In this document: positions 11,271 through 28,300 of the stretch, in pieces
How the letters are laid out: each line of letters begins with the position of its first letter
Position numbering within the stretch: position 1 is the first letter of the stretch
From: Avibacterium volantium
Lineage (GTDB): Bacteria > Pseudomonadota > Gammaproteobacteria > Enterobacterales > Pasteurellaceae
Assembly: GCF_900635775.1 (NCBI RefSeq)
Contig: NZ_LR134167.1
Coordinates: forward strand, 124,001-188,000
DNA length: 64,000 nt
Direction of reading: 5' to 3'
The notes under the pieces: generated by a model
Told to the model about the DNA's origin: nothing
Databases searched by the model: none
Seen by the model: the letters and a program-made list of their open reading frames with translations, nothing else
Made by a program: the position numbers and the translations under genes

Positions 11271-11286
11271 TGTCATAACCTCTTAA

Positions 11287-11782
<496 letters not shown>

Positions 11783-11788
11783 TTGTCG

Positions 11789-11817
11789 ATTATACTTAGC
11801 TCAGCTAGGAATTGCAA
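11789..11817 (-). promoter_or_regulatory. S10 operon promoter
   Basis: TTGCAA (11812-11817) and a perfect TATAAT (11789-11794) are 17 bp apart, a strong sigma-70 promoter. Transcription should start near 11782. The promoter lies directly downstream of the metJ stop. Confidence 0.88.
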
Positions 11818-11842
11818 CCAATTTCTCAGCAAAATCTGAAAT

Positions 11843-12160
11843 TTAGTATTCCCACTCCTCTGGATTAATCCCCAACTCACGCATCACTTCTTTCGCCTGT
11901 TCTGGAATTTCATCGTGGCGTTCTTTTAGCAAATCAAAGTCTGTCGGCAATGGCTGCCCTGTAAATGCGTGTAAAAACGCTTCACAAAGTAACTCGCTAT
12001 TTGTTGCGTGGCGTAAGTTTTTTAATTGGCGTCGTGTACGCTCATTAGTGAGTATTTCCAATACTTTAATTGGAATAGATACCGTAATCTTCTTTACTTG
12101 CTCACTCTTCTTACCGTGCTCTGCATAAGGGCTAATATATTTACCGTCCCAATTTGCCAT
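11843..12160 (-). CDS. metJ: methionine repressor MetJ
   Basis: Ribbon-helix-helix repressor that binds tandem met boxes with S-adenosylmethionine as corepressor. It has 105 residues, exactly the E. coli length. The segments [40 protein letters not shown] and GINPEEWEY are nearly identical to E. coli MetJ. The DNA-contacting strand is at about residues 22-30. Upstream are a TTGTTA/TAGAAT promoter and an array of met boxes, so the gene is probably autoregulated. No methionine biosynthesis gene is next to it. Confidence 0.98.
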   Translation of the reverse strand: MANWDGKYISPYAEHGKKSEQVKKITVSIPIKVLEILTNERTRRQLKNLRHATNSELLCEAFLHAFTGQPLPTDFDLLKERHDEIPEQAKEVMRELGINPEEWEY

Positions 12161-12194
12161 AATGCCACCTTAAATCTCCACAAAAATTGTGCTT

Positions 12195-12223
12195 ATTCTA
12201 AAGAAAAATCGCCGAAATAACAA
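12195..12223 (-). promoter_or_regulatory. metJ promoter
   Basis: TTGTTA (12218-12223) and TAGAAT (12195-12200) are spaced by 17 bp. The met boxes begin 4 bp upstream of the -35 element. Confidence 0.8.
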
Positions 12224-12226
12224 TCT

Positions 12227-12258
12227 AGACATTAAGACTGCTAGACAGCCAGATGAAA
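12227..12258. promoter_or_regulatory. MetJ operator: four tandem met boxes
   Basis: Four consecutive 8-bp units at exact 8-bp pitch, AGACATTA, AGACTGCT, AGACAGCC and AGATGAAA, match the AGACGTCT consensus with 5, 6, 5 and 3 bases. The array sits upstream of the metJ -35 box. MetJ binds such arrays cooperatively. Confidence 0.8.
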
Positions 12259-12275
12259 CTCTTGAAAAAATCCAC

Positions 12276-12322
12276 AAAAAAAACACCGCACTTCAGTTTT
12301 ACGCAAATCATAAGTGCGGTGT
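12276..12322 (-). terminator. pckA terminator made from an inverted pair of uptake signals
   Basis: An 11-bp perfect stem, ACACCGCACTT (12283-12293) and AAGTGCGGTGT (12312-12322), has an 18-nt loop. On the minus strand it is followed by eight T's. Each arm is an uptake signal. Confidence 0.88.
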
Positions 12323-12345
12323 AAATTTTCGTAGTTTTTATACGA

Positions 12346-13962
12346 TTAAGCTTTTGGCCCTGCAGCGATTAAGGCTTTACCTTCTTCATTAGTCGCATAT
12401 TTTTCAAAGTTTTTCACAAAGCGGTTTGCTAAGTCTTCCGCTTTGGCTTGCCATTGTGCCTTGTCTGCATAAGTATCACGCGGATCTAAAATTGCAGGAT
12501 CAACCCCTGGCAAAGCTTTTGGAATGGCTAAGTTGAAGATTGGTAATTCAGACATTTCAGCTTTATCAATTGATCCATCTAAGATCGCATCAATAATGCC
12601 ACGAGTATCTTTAATTGAGATACGTTTGCCTGTGCCGTTCCAACCTGTGTTCACAAGGTAGGCTTCTGCACCCGCGGCTTCCATACGTTTCACTAACACT
12701 TCTGCGTATTGTGTTGGGTGAAGTGATAAGAATGCGGCACCAAAACAGGCTGAGAAGGTTGGCGTTGGTTCAGTAATACCACGCTCTGTTCCCGCTAATT
12801 TTGCGGTGAAACCAGATAAGAAGTAGTATTTCGTTTGCTCTGGCGTTAATTTTGCCACTGGCGGTAACACACCGAACGCATCAGCAGTTAAGAAGATCAC
12901 TTTTTTCGCGTGGCCTGCTTTAGAAACTGGTTTTACAATGTTTTCAATGTGATAGATTGGGTAAGAAACACGAGTATTTTCGGTTTTTGACCCGTCATCA
13001 TAATCCACTGAACCATCTGCACGCACCACCACGTTTTCTAACAAGGCATCGCGTTTAATCGCACGATAAATATCTGGCTCACTTTCTTCAGAAAGTTTAA
13101 TGGTTTTCGCATAGCAACCACCTTCGTAGTTGAATACACCGTCATCGTCCCAACCGTGTTCATCATCACCAATTAATTGGCGTTTTGGATCCGTTGAAAG
13201 GGTAGTTTTACCAGTACCAGATAAACCGAAGAACACTGCAACATCGCCATCTTCACCCACGTTCGCAGAACAGTGCATTGATGCAATGCCTTTAAGCGGA
13301 AGGAAATAGTTCATCATTGAGAACATACCTTTTTTCATTTCACCGCCGTACCAAGTACCACCGATTAATTGAATACCTTCTGTGATGTTAAACGCCACAA
13401 AGTTTTCAGAATTTAAGCCTTGTTCTTTCCAATTTGGATTGGTCACTTTTGAACCGTTCATTACCACAAAATCAGGCTTGAAGTTTTCTAATTCTGCCGC
13501 GGACGGACGAATAAACATATTGGTTACAAAGTGCGCTTGCCACGCCACTTCTGTAATAATACGCACGGCTAAGCGAGTATCTGGGTTCGCACCACAGAAT
13601 GCGTCCACCACAAATAGACGTTTGCCTGAAAGCTGTTTAGTCACTAACTCTTTTAAACTTTGCCAAGTGGCTTGGTTCATAGGCTTGTTATCGTTTTTCG
13701 CCGCATCGCTTGTCCACCACACGGTGTCTTTGGTTTTCTCATCTAATACGATGTATTTATCTTTCGGTGAACGACCTGTGAAAATCCCTGTATCCACCGC
13801 AACAGCACCAGATTGGGTAACCGTTCCTTTCTCAAAGCCTTCTAAACCTTCCTTAGTTTCTTCCTCGAAAAGCTGCTCATAACTTGGGTTATACACCACA
13901 TCTTTTACATCATAAATACCCAAGTTACCCAATTCTGCCACTAGTTTTTTTACATCAGTCAT
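12346..13962 (-). CDS. pckA: phosphoenolpyruvate carboxykinase (ATP)
   Basis: Interconverts oxaloacetate and phosphoenolpyruvate. In succinate-forming Pasteurellaceae it can run toward CO2 fixation under anaerobic growth. It has 538 residues. Visible motifs are TGRSPKDK (62-69), the P loop GLSGTGKTT (246-254) and IGDDEHGW (264-271). A GAGG site lies before the ATG. In E. coli pckA lies close to hslR-hslO; here a 15-kb adhesin island lies between hslO and pckA. The upstream gap holds a near-perfect FNR-type box. Confidence 0.98.
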   Translation of the reverse strand: MTDVKKLVAELGNLGIYDVKDVVYNPSYEQLFEEETKEGLEGFEKGTVTQSGAVAVDTGIFTGRSPKDKYIVLDEKTKDTVWWTSDAAKNDNKPMNQATWQSLKELVTKQLSGKRLFVVDAFCGANPDTRLAVRIITEVAWQAHFVTNMFIRPSAAELENFKPDFVVMNGSKVTNPNWKEQGLNSENFVAFNITEGIQLIGGTWYGGEMKKGMFSMMNYFLPLKGIASMHCSANVGEDGDVAVFFGLSGTGKTTLSTDPKRQLIGDDEHGWDDDGVFNYEGGCYAKTIKLSEESEPDIYRAIKRDALLENVVVRADGSVDYDDGSKTENTRVSYPIYHIENIVKPVSKAGHAKKVIFLTADAFGVLPPVAKLTPEQTKYYFLSGFTAKLAGTERGITEPTPTFSACFGAAFLSLHPTQYAEVLVKRMEAAGAEAYLVNTGWNGTGKRISIKDTRGIIDAILDGSIDKAEMSELPIFNLAIPKALPGVDPAILDPRDTYADKAQWQAKAEDLANRFVKNFEKYATNEEGKALIAAGPKA

Positions 13963-14276
13963 AAGATATACCTCAATTAAGTTAATATTAAAAAAGATAG
14001 GGGTATTCTATGTGAAGTACGAAAAAAAAAATGTTAGGTAGATCTCAAAATCAGAAAAAAACTTATCCATCACTAAAAATAGTTAGTATTTATGATTTTA
14101 ATCAACAAAAAATGATACTCTCTTAAAATAGAACAATTTTTATAGCATTCCTAAGTGGGTAATTAGGAACAAAGAAGACTAAGGAATGATAGTATGCTCA
14201 ATTACACTATATACGACTCTCATAATAAACATAACCTATCCATTAATCACTAGTCATACGTATTGATACAAGAAAA
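13963..14276. other. pckA upstream region, A/T-rich, no gene
   Basis: No convincing gene is seen in these 314 bp. A candidate pckA -10 (TAGAAT on the minus strand) lies at 14005-14010, without a clear -35. An FNR-like box lies at 14092-14105. Two alternative pairings are possible: TTCCTAA/TTAGGAA (14148-14154 with 14163-14169), or CATTCCT/AGGAATG (14146-14152 with 14182-14188). No terminator for the glycosyltransferase operon is evident. Confidence 0.6.
14092..14105. promoter_or_regulatory. candidate FNR box upstream of pckA
   Basis: On the minus strand the sequence is TTGAT, four bases, ATCAT, matching TTGATnnnnATCAA in 9 of 10 positions. It lies about 130 bp upstream of pckA. Its distance from the candidate -10 (about -100) is not a classical activation position, so function is uncertain. 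Confidence 0.4.
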
Positions 14277-15284
14277 TCAACTAGGGAAATGCAATAATCT
14301 GAGCGCAGTATCAAAAAGCTCCCGAAGTGGATTTTTTTCAATCAAGTCTGTATATACCAACGCCAATGGCGTATCAATCAGTGCTTTCCTCTGTTCAATC
14401 TCTACCTGTATTGTTGAAAAATCAGGATCGTAGGCTGTAATCGCACGGTAAATAAACGCTTCTTTTCGTAAATCCTCTAACGTATAATTTTTCCTATTTA
14501 AAAGCTGCTGTCCAACTACCTGCCAATAAAGATCCTTATCAGGATTTTTTGCATTATCTCTTGCCATGCTCAACGCGCCACATAATGTTTTTGATAATAA
14601 CTGTGGCAAAGATCGAATAGGATAATGCGCCAGCATCAGCATAGCATCACTTAAAATTTCTGCGCCTGTTGTGTGGATAATATTTTCACGAAAGCGCTGC
14701 AAATGCTCGGGTAAAAACATCACACAAGGGTAATGGTGTTCTTGATAATTCTCAGTGTAAGTATAGTTTAAAAAATGGTTGCCCGCACTCATTGCTCCAT
14801 TTAAGCCATTTTCACGAGAAAACACCACTTTGCTCATAAGAATCATGTCTAACCGCACTTCATCAAATGTTCTTAAAAAGTGCGGTTCAACATTAAGCGT
14901 ATTGGGCAAATACGTCCGCCAAGGAATTAATCCAACATGCGTTGTTGGGATCTGGCCTAACTGTTGCTCAAAAGCCTGCCGGCTATTGCAAAACAAAAAT
15001 TCATCGGCATCCAAACACATCGCAAAGTCGATATCAGGATCTTGCATTAAGCAATACTGCATTAAATCCGTTAGCACTCTGGCTTGTTTGTGCTGAACAA
15101 GGGGCGTTGAGTAAAGAAATATCGGCAATCCTTCACTTTTTAAATGCGCCAAAATAGCCGCGGTGCTATCGCTGCTATGATGATCAACAATATGCAACTC
15201 ATCAAAAAATCTCAAATTATATCGAACAAAAGACTCGATAACATCTGATTCATTTTTAATGATTGCCAACGCAATAATTTTCAT
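14277..15284 (-). CDS. family-2-type glycosyltransferase (adhesin island)
   Basis: A 335-residue protein with a GT-A nucleotide-sugar fold: IALAIIKNESDVIESFV at the N terminus, VDHHSSDST at about 33-41, and a DxD metal site in CLDADEF (Asp92, Asp94). There is no membrane segment, so it is cytoplasmic. It resembles proteins of the Glyco_tranf_2_4 type; donor and acceptor are unknown. It starts 3 bp after the stop of the next glycosyltransferase and is the last gene of the island. Given its place after a giant adhesin, it may glycosylate the adhesin, but a surface polysaccharide role cannot be excluded. Confidence 0.8.
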   Translation of the reverse strand: MKIIALAIIKNESDVIESFVRYNLRFFDELHIVDHHSSDSTAAILAHLKSEGLPIFLYSTPLVQHKQARVLTDLMQYCLMQDPDIDFAMCLDADEFLFCNSRQAFEQQLGQIPTTHVGLIPWRTYLPNTLNVEPHFLRTFDEVRLDMILMSKVVFSRENGLNGAMSAGNHFLNYTYTENYQEHHYPCVMFLPEHLQRFRENIIHTTGAEILSDAMLMLAHYPIRSLPQLLSKTLCGALSMARDNAKNPDKDLYWQVVGQQLLNRKNYTLEDLRKEAFIYRAITAYDPDFSTIQVEIEQRKALIDTPLALVYTDLIEKNPLRELFDTALRLLHFPS

Positions 15285-15287
15285 AGG

Positions 15288-16463
15288 CTATGCTAACAGT
15301 TGAATAATCGCATTGGCTTTATCATGCAGCTCATGGGATGCTGGATATAATTCTTGAAGACGCTTAGCTAATATACCTCGAATGTAAGGCTTATCTTTTT
15401 TAAAGACATCTTTGTAGTAAAAAATGTTCCTAAGTGTAATATCTAACAAAGCCGCATCACGGCAATTAAAAAACACAACCTTGCATGATTGATAACCCTT
15501 TTCAAAATCATTCACCCAATATGAATTAATCGACATTTCATAATCTAGCAAATAATCATAAACACTTTTATTAATAAATAACAAATCCGATATTGGATAA
15601 GATATTTTCTCAGCCATTAACCCCAAATGATAGCCTAAGCGAGATTTCCCTTGCCGACGCAAATGACGAATAGCATAATATAAACATTCTGCACGGTTTG
15701 GATTATAATCGTATCCCAGCAACCAATAATAAAGTGCTTTTTCGGAGTTATTCAACTTTTCATAACAGCTTCCGAGTCTTTCATAAGAAACAGTGACTTC
15801 TTCAACCCAGCCCCCATCTTCAATACGTTTTAAGTACCATTCTATAGCCTTTTCGTAATTTTCAACATCTCGATAACTATTCGCCAAATAAAATTTATAG
15901 CGACTATTATTTGGTTCATCTAATAAACCTTGTTCTAACAAACGAATATCACGTTCAAATTTATCTGCCTTAAACCCACCATCTTTGGCATCAAAAATAG
16001 TAATTGTGGATAACTTTTCTCTTTCTACACGAATATCACAATCTAAATATTCATGAGTGACGCCAACATATTTCCAATTTAAATCCCCTCTAATCAGATA
16101 AGGAACAGAATAATCAAACTCTCCAACATAGCTGATTAAATAAGCATCTTTTGATAATTCATCAATATTGAATTGGGGAGAAAATTGAATATTCTCATCC
16201 GCATCGCATAACAATAAATAATCTGCCTTCCCTTTTGCTAAACGCAAACTTTCTGAGCGATTAAAACCAAAATTAACCCATTCTTGTTGATGTAACTCAC
16301 CTGGAATATCTTTGAGTGTTTCCAATATAATCTCTTTGGTATTGTCCTCTGATCCCGTATCAACGATTACCCAATAGTTAATTTTATCCTTCACATTATC
16401 AAGACAACGTTTAATGACTTTGGATTCATTACGTACAATCATAACTAAACAAAGTGATTTCAT
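15288..16463 (-). CDS. family-2 glycosyltransferase with TPR-like repeats
   Basis: A 391-residue protein. The N-terminal GT-A domain has MIVRNESKVIKRCL, VDTGSEDNT (34-42) and the DxD motif in LLLCDADENI (Asp87, Asp89). From about residue 180 it continues into helical repeats of TPR type (SRYKFYLANSYRDVENYEKAIEWYLKR). This GT2-plus-TPR layout is shared with protein glycosyltransferases such as SunS, where the repeats help bind a protein acceptor. A GAGG ribosome site is present. It lies 18 bp after the secreted STN-like gene and 3 bp before the second glycosyltransferase, so the three are probably one operon. Confidence 0.82.
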   Translation of the reverse strand: MKSLCLVMIVRNESKVIKRCLDNVKDKINYWVIVDTGSEDNTKEIILETLKDIPGELHQQEWVNFGFNRSESLRLAKGKADYLLLCDADENIQFSPQFNIDELSKDAYLISYVGEFDYSVPYLIRGDLNWKYVGVTHEYLDCDIRVEREKLSTITIFDAKDGGFKADKFERDIRLLEQGLLDEPNNSRYKFYLANSYRDVENYEKAIEWYLKRIEDGGWVEEVTVSYERLGSCYEKLNNSEKALYYWLLGYDYNPNRAECLYYAIRHLRRQGKSRLGYHLGLMAEKISYPISDLLFINKSVYDYLLDYEMSINSYWVNDFEKGYQSCKVVFFNCRDAALLDITLRNIFYYKDVFKKDKPYIRGILAKRLQELYPASHELHDKANAIIQLLA

Positions 16464-16481
16464 TATATTTCCTCACATATC

Positions 16482-17297
16482 TTAATTTTTCAAAATAGTT
16501 TCATATCCATCAGGCATAATAATAGCAATACTCATTGGCGGTTTTTTCTGCCGATGTAAAATAACAGCAACATTTCCTAGTTTAGCAAAATCTTGAAAGT
16601 CACCTTTTATTTGATAGTCTTTCAAATCAACGCCATCTTTAAACACTAAAAACGTGCTAATTTTAGTGCTTCTGATAGTATCCAACCCCACTTTATCCTT
16701 CTCTTCCACACTTTTGAGTTTATATTCTGGCTGTTTACGCTTTGAATATTGCTGAATGAGCTTCTCATCTTTACTCATCTCAAGAATTGATTTGATCTTA
16801 GCCGCTGCTTGTTCTCGCATTTTCACATCGTCTTCTGACTCCCGTGTTGTCGCCTCACTCTCCTTGTGGTTTTCATTTGCGACTTGACTTTGTGTTTCTG
16901 GCGCAATATTGGATTTAGTCATAACCACTTGGCCAATGTAGTTCCCATCTTTGAGATTAAGCTGCTTTTTCTCTAATACAAGTGTGATTTGATCATTAAT
17001 ACGCTCAAAAGACAGCACTGAATTTGGCAGTTGCTTGTTGATCGCTTGCATAAGATCAGCGAGAGAATGGGTTTTATCTTGCTGAATATTCACCACACGC
17101 AACGGATCGGCTTGATAAGTGTAATAAGGGATTTGCAGTTGCTGAGCCAAACTTTGTGCCAACCCACCTATCTCTCCCTTATAGCTCACCTCTAGCTTTG
17201 CGGCATAATAATCATCCAACGAATATGTTGATGCCAATGCTGATGAGCTAATCAACAGCATTAATCCACTTTTTAAAAGTATTGAACACTTATTCAT
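16482..17297 (-). CDS. secreted STN/DotD-like protein next to the adhesin
   Basis: A 271-residue protein with a Sec signal peptide (cleavage after ALA, residue 22). Residues about 31-112 look like a secretin N0/STN or DotD-type domain: LEVSYKGEIGGLAQSLAQQL, then a second half ending in ERINDQITLVLE. A Ser/Glu-rich linker (about 130-160) leads to a C-terminal domain that may be beta-rich (KISTFLVFKDGVDLKDYQ). No lipobox is present, so it is probably periplasmic. A perfect ribosome site (AAAGGAGGT) precedes it. Other TAAs have small co-encoded envelope helpers (SadB with SadA, TpgA with Ata); this may be an analogue, but the assignment is inference. Confidence 0.6.
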   Translation of the reverse strand: MNKCSILLKSGLMLLISSSALASTYSLDDYYAAKLEVSYKGEIGGLAQSLAQQLQIPYYTYQADPLRVVNIQQDKTHSLADLMQAINKQLPNSVLSFERINDQITLVLEKKQLNLKDGNYIGQVVMTKSNIAPETQSQVANENHKESEATTRESEDDVKMREQAAAKIKSILEMSKDEKLIQQYSKRKQPEYKLKSVEEKDKVGLDTIRSTKISTFLVFKDGVDLKDYQIKGDFQDFAKLGNVAVILHRQKKPPMSIAIIMPDGYETILKN

Positions 17298-17323
17298 GAG
17301 TACCTCCTTTTATCATTAATGTA

Positions 17324-17365
17324 AAAAGTGCGGTTGAAAAACTTTCTATTTTTCACCGCACTTTT
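17324..17365 (-). terminator. uptake-signal-pair hairpin after the adhesin gene
   Basis: AAAAGTGCGGT (17324-17334) and ACCGCACTTTT (17355-17365) form an 11-bp stem, extended by A/T pairs after one bulged base. On the minus strand it ends in TTTTT. It lies between the adhesin stop and the STN-like gene, so it could cut or reduce transcription into the downstream three genes. Confidence 0.72.
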
Positions 17366-17391
17366 CCTTTAGCCTCTAGATCAGTAGCATA

Positions 17392-25080
<7,689 letters not shown>

Positions 25081-25328
25081 TAATTCTTTAAAATAGTTAT
25101 ATGCATTTGGATCAATTAAATCACCACGGACATCGTTATATGTTTTAGTTGCTGCTTCATCGAGCGTTGTAGATATGTCTAAAATTTCTGAAACAGCCCA
25201 AGGACCCAGCCCAAAATCTGAAAGCGATAAGGTATCGATTGATGTATCACTCGCTTTCTTAGTAATTGGATCCCATCCATTTCGACCAAGGTGGTAGATT
25301 GGTGTTTCTACTGTATTATCATTTATTC

Positions 25329-28300
25329 TTACGGAACCATCATAACATCATAATCTACTTTGTTTTTATCGGTTGTAGAGTGTGCACCGACCGCCACATC
25401 AAATGGCATTGCAGATTTACTGTGGTAACCTAAACTCGTTGTATTTGTCACTGATTCCAAGTTGCGCAACCGAGGATCACTACTGCTTAGACGCCCAGCA
25501 TTTGCGCCTTCACCAACAGCAACCGAGAGGTAATTAACTTGTAAATGATTCCCAAGCCCGACAGAATTAAAACCAGTAGCCAGATTGTGGTTACCCACAA
25601 GAACAGAATTCACTCCTGCATGCGCATCAATACCAATTGCGATTCCTTCTTGTAAACCATTGTTTGGTCCAGATGATTGTGCATTCGGACCAATCGAGAT
25701 ACCGCCACCAGAAATAGCATGTTTACCTAAAGCGATACCTTTGTCAAAAGTGCGTGCATCAGTACCTATAGCAATAGCATCTTCTGCCAGACCTGATACA
25801 GCCTGAGCATTTTTACCGATCGCAATATTATTCATCCCTGCTGCTTTAGCGTTATGACCTAATGCAACGCTACCCTCACCAAAGGCGCCATTTGATTTCA
25901 ATTTATCAATCAAGACATTTTCATCAATCTGATCTGCCAAGGAAGTAACATATTTACCTAATTGAAATGCATCCATTGTCGATAATTCGTCGGCTGTTTT
26001 TTTACCAATAGCATTGTCGGTTAAATAAGCAATAACCGTATTTTTCCAACGTTGATACATCTCTTTTATAGAAGATTGCCTAATAAATGGACCTGCCATA
26101 CGCCCAGTATATAAACTGTCATATTTTTCTGTATTTAGATATTTTTCTGCAAAGAAATCCGCTAAATCAACCGTTTTAGCACCTTCTCCAATCGCTATAC
26201 TATGTGGTGCGTAATTCGCTCCTTCATTAGCGAAGTTAGAATAGCCTTCGGTTTCGGTTCCATTGATGCTCACATAATGAGTTTGTGCTGCCTTAAGTTG
26301 AGCAACGTTGACGGCATCAGTATCCTCAGAGCCGGCAGCCAAGTTGGTGATTTGGCGCGTAATGACTTTACCATCTTTCATTCCACCAAGGCTGACCGCA
26401 CTTTCGGTGGCTTGCCATGTTGCTTTTTGGCGGTTGGCTTGGCCTTCTTTAACAGCAGCAATCATGTTTGGATCTTTCAAGAAACTTGAAAAACGTGTAT
26501 TTGCAATGCCATTGAAAAGATCATCTACAGCTGCTTTTTGTTCTTCTGTCAACTGTTGATAGGCTGTGGTGCTTTGCTCACCATGTTGGAGTTGATCAAG
26601 GCGTCTTTGCAACGCATTTTTAAGATCGTCTTGTGTTACATTATAAGAATGCACTAATTCTTTAAAATAGGCTTGTGATTCTTCATCTTCATCCCCAAAA
26701 TTATCTATTAGGAATCGCAGTGTTTGTTCCTGATTGGCTTTATAGTCTGGATCGGATTTTGAGTCATATTGTAGCATATCATTGGTAGATAGCGCATTTT
26801 CCACAAAGCGTGAAACCAATGCATCCACAATTGTGCTATTATCTTTTGGATTATATCCTTGCTGCATTGCTCCTTGCGCAGCAACTGCATTTGAACCCAA
26901 CGCGACACCACCATCAACTGCAACGGTTGTTTGATTACCCAGTGCCACCGCATTGCGTAATGCATACTTTCCTAGATCTTGATTATTGATAGTATCTCCT
27001 GATAATATGCCTATGCCTTTTTCTAGATTCGTTCTTCCTTCAAATGCGCGAATAAGTGAATTATCCACACCACGTACATCAGAACCAATGAGAATATTAT
27101 CTACACCAAAAGTCATCGTACCACTACCAATGGCACTATTATGTTCACCTACAATGGTATTTTCATGGCCCAATAATAATTGCTTATCCCCTGCAACTTT
27201 ATTCGTATTACCTAATAACGTATTGTTATCGCCTTGATTTTGGCTGGAATTGCCTAAAATAGCGTTATATTGACCCGCACTTCGTACACTATTACCAATA
27301 ATATGGTTATAGCCTTTGTCTAAGATAGTTAAAAGATCAGAATATGGTGCTGTTTTCTCTACCGAGATGACATTTTGGGCACCCAGTACGGTGTTATAGC
27401 CACCTGTAACTTGAACTTGGTCACCCATAATATTATTGAAGTTACCATTGCTTTGAATGCCATGCCCTAACACGTTGAGGCCTTGTCCAGCCACAAAGTT
27501 GCCACCCCCAATGGAAGTGGAATTCATGCCATATAACTCACCATAGCCACCGATACCCAAGGCGCCGTGTCCTTGCACGATATAAGTACCAATATTAATC
27601 GCACCACCACCTAACGCACGTCCACCATCTTCTTGTGTGATACTGATTGCTTGACGACCTAGTGCATTACCTCCACCAATCGCAACTTCTCTGCCAGATG
27701 AGAAAACATCTCCTTTTGCGCCATTGGCATTGTTTTCCAAATCTTTTATACTGCCAAACGGCAACAAGCTTCTCAGTGCATCTGATTTTGCCAATTCAAT
27801 ATTTTTAGGATCTTTGTAGATTTCATTTAATCTTAATAATTCTGCGTTATCGCCTGCCTGGGCACCATAGCCTAAAGCAATACCTAAATCAGATTCAGCC
27901 GCTGCCTGCGCTCCAATAGCAACACTGTTTAATCCCGTAGCACCATCATTAAGGTAATTCGGTTGGACAGAACCATCATCATTACCTTTAACACTCATGT
28001 AGCGAGGTGCAACTTCGCGCAATTGTGCCACGGTGACAGCATCACTGTCTGCCCTGCCCGCTGCCACACCGTGAATTTGGCGGAATACGCCTTTTTCAAC
28101 ATCGCCCACAGAAACACCGCCCGTGCTGGCAAGGCCTGCGAGCAAACCAGCCCCATCTGGCTTAGTGCTAGAGGTTTGTTGAATAAGTGAGGAAAGCACA
28201 GATAATTTATTTTTAAAATTAGAAAGTGCGATCTCTTTATCTCTTGTATCGCCTGCAAATTGGCTTTCGGCTGTTTTTGCCAGTTCTTCAATTTTAGCGG

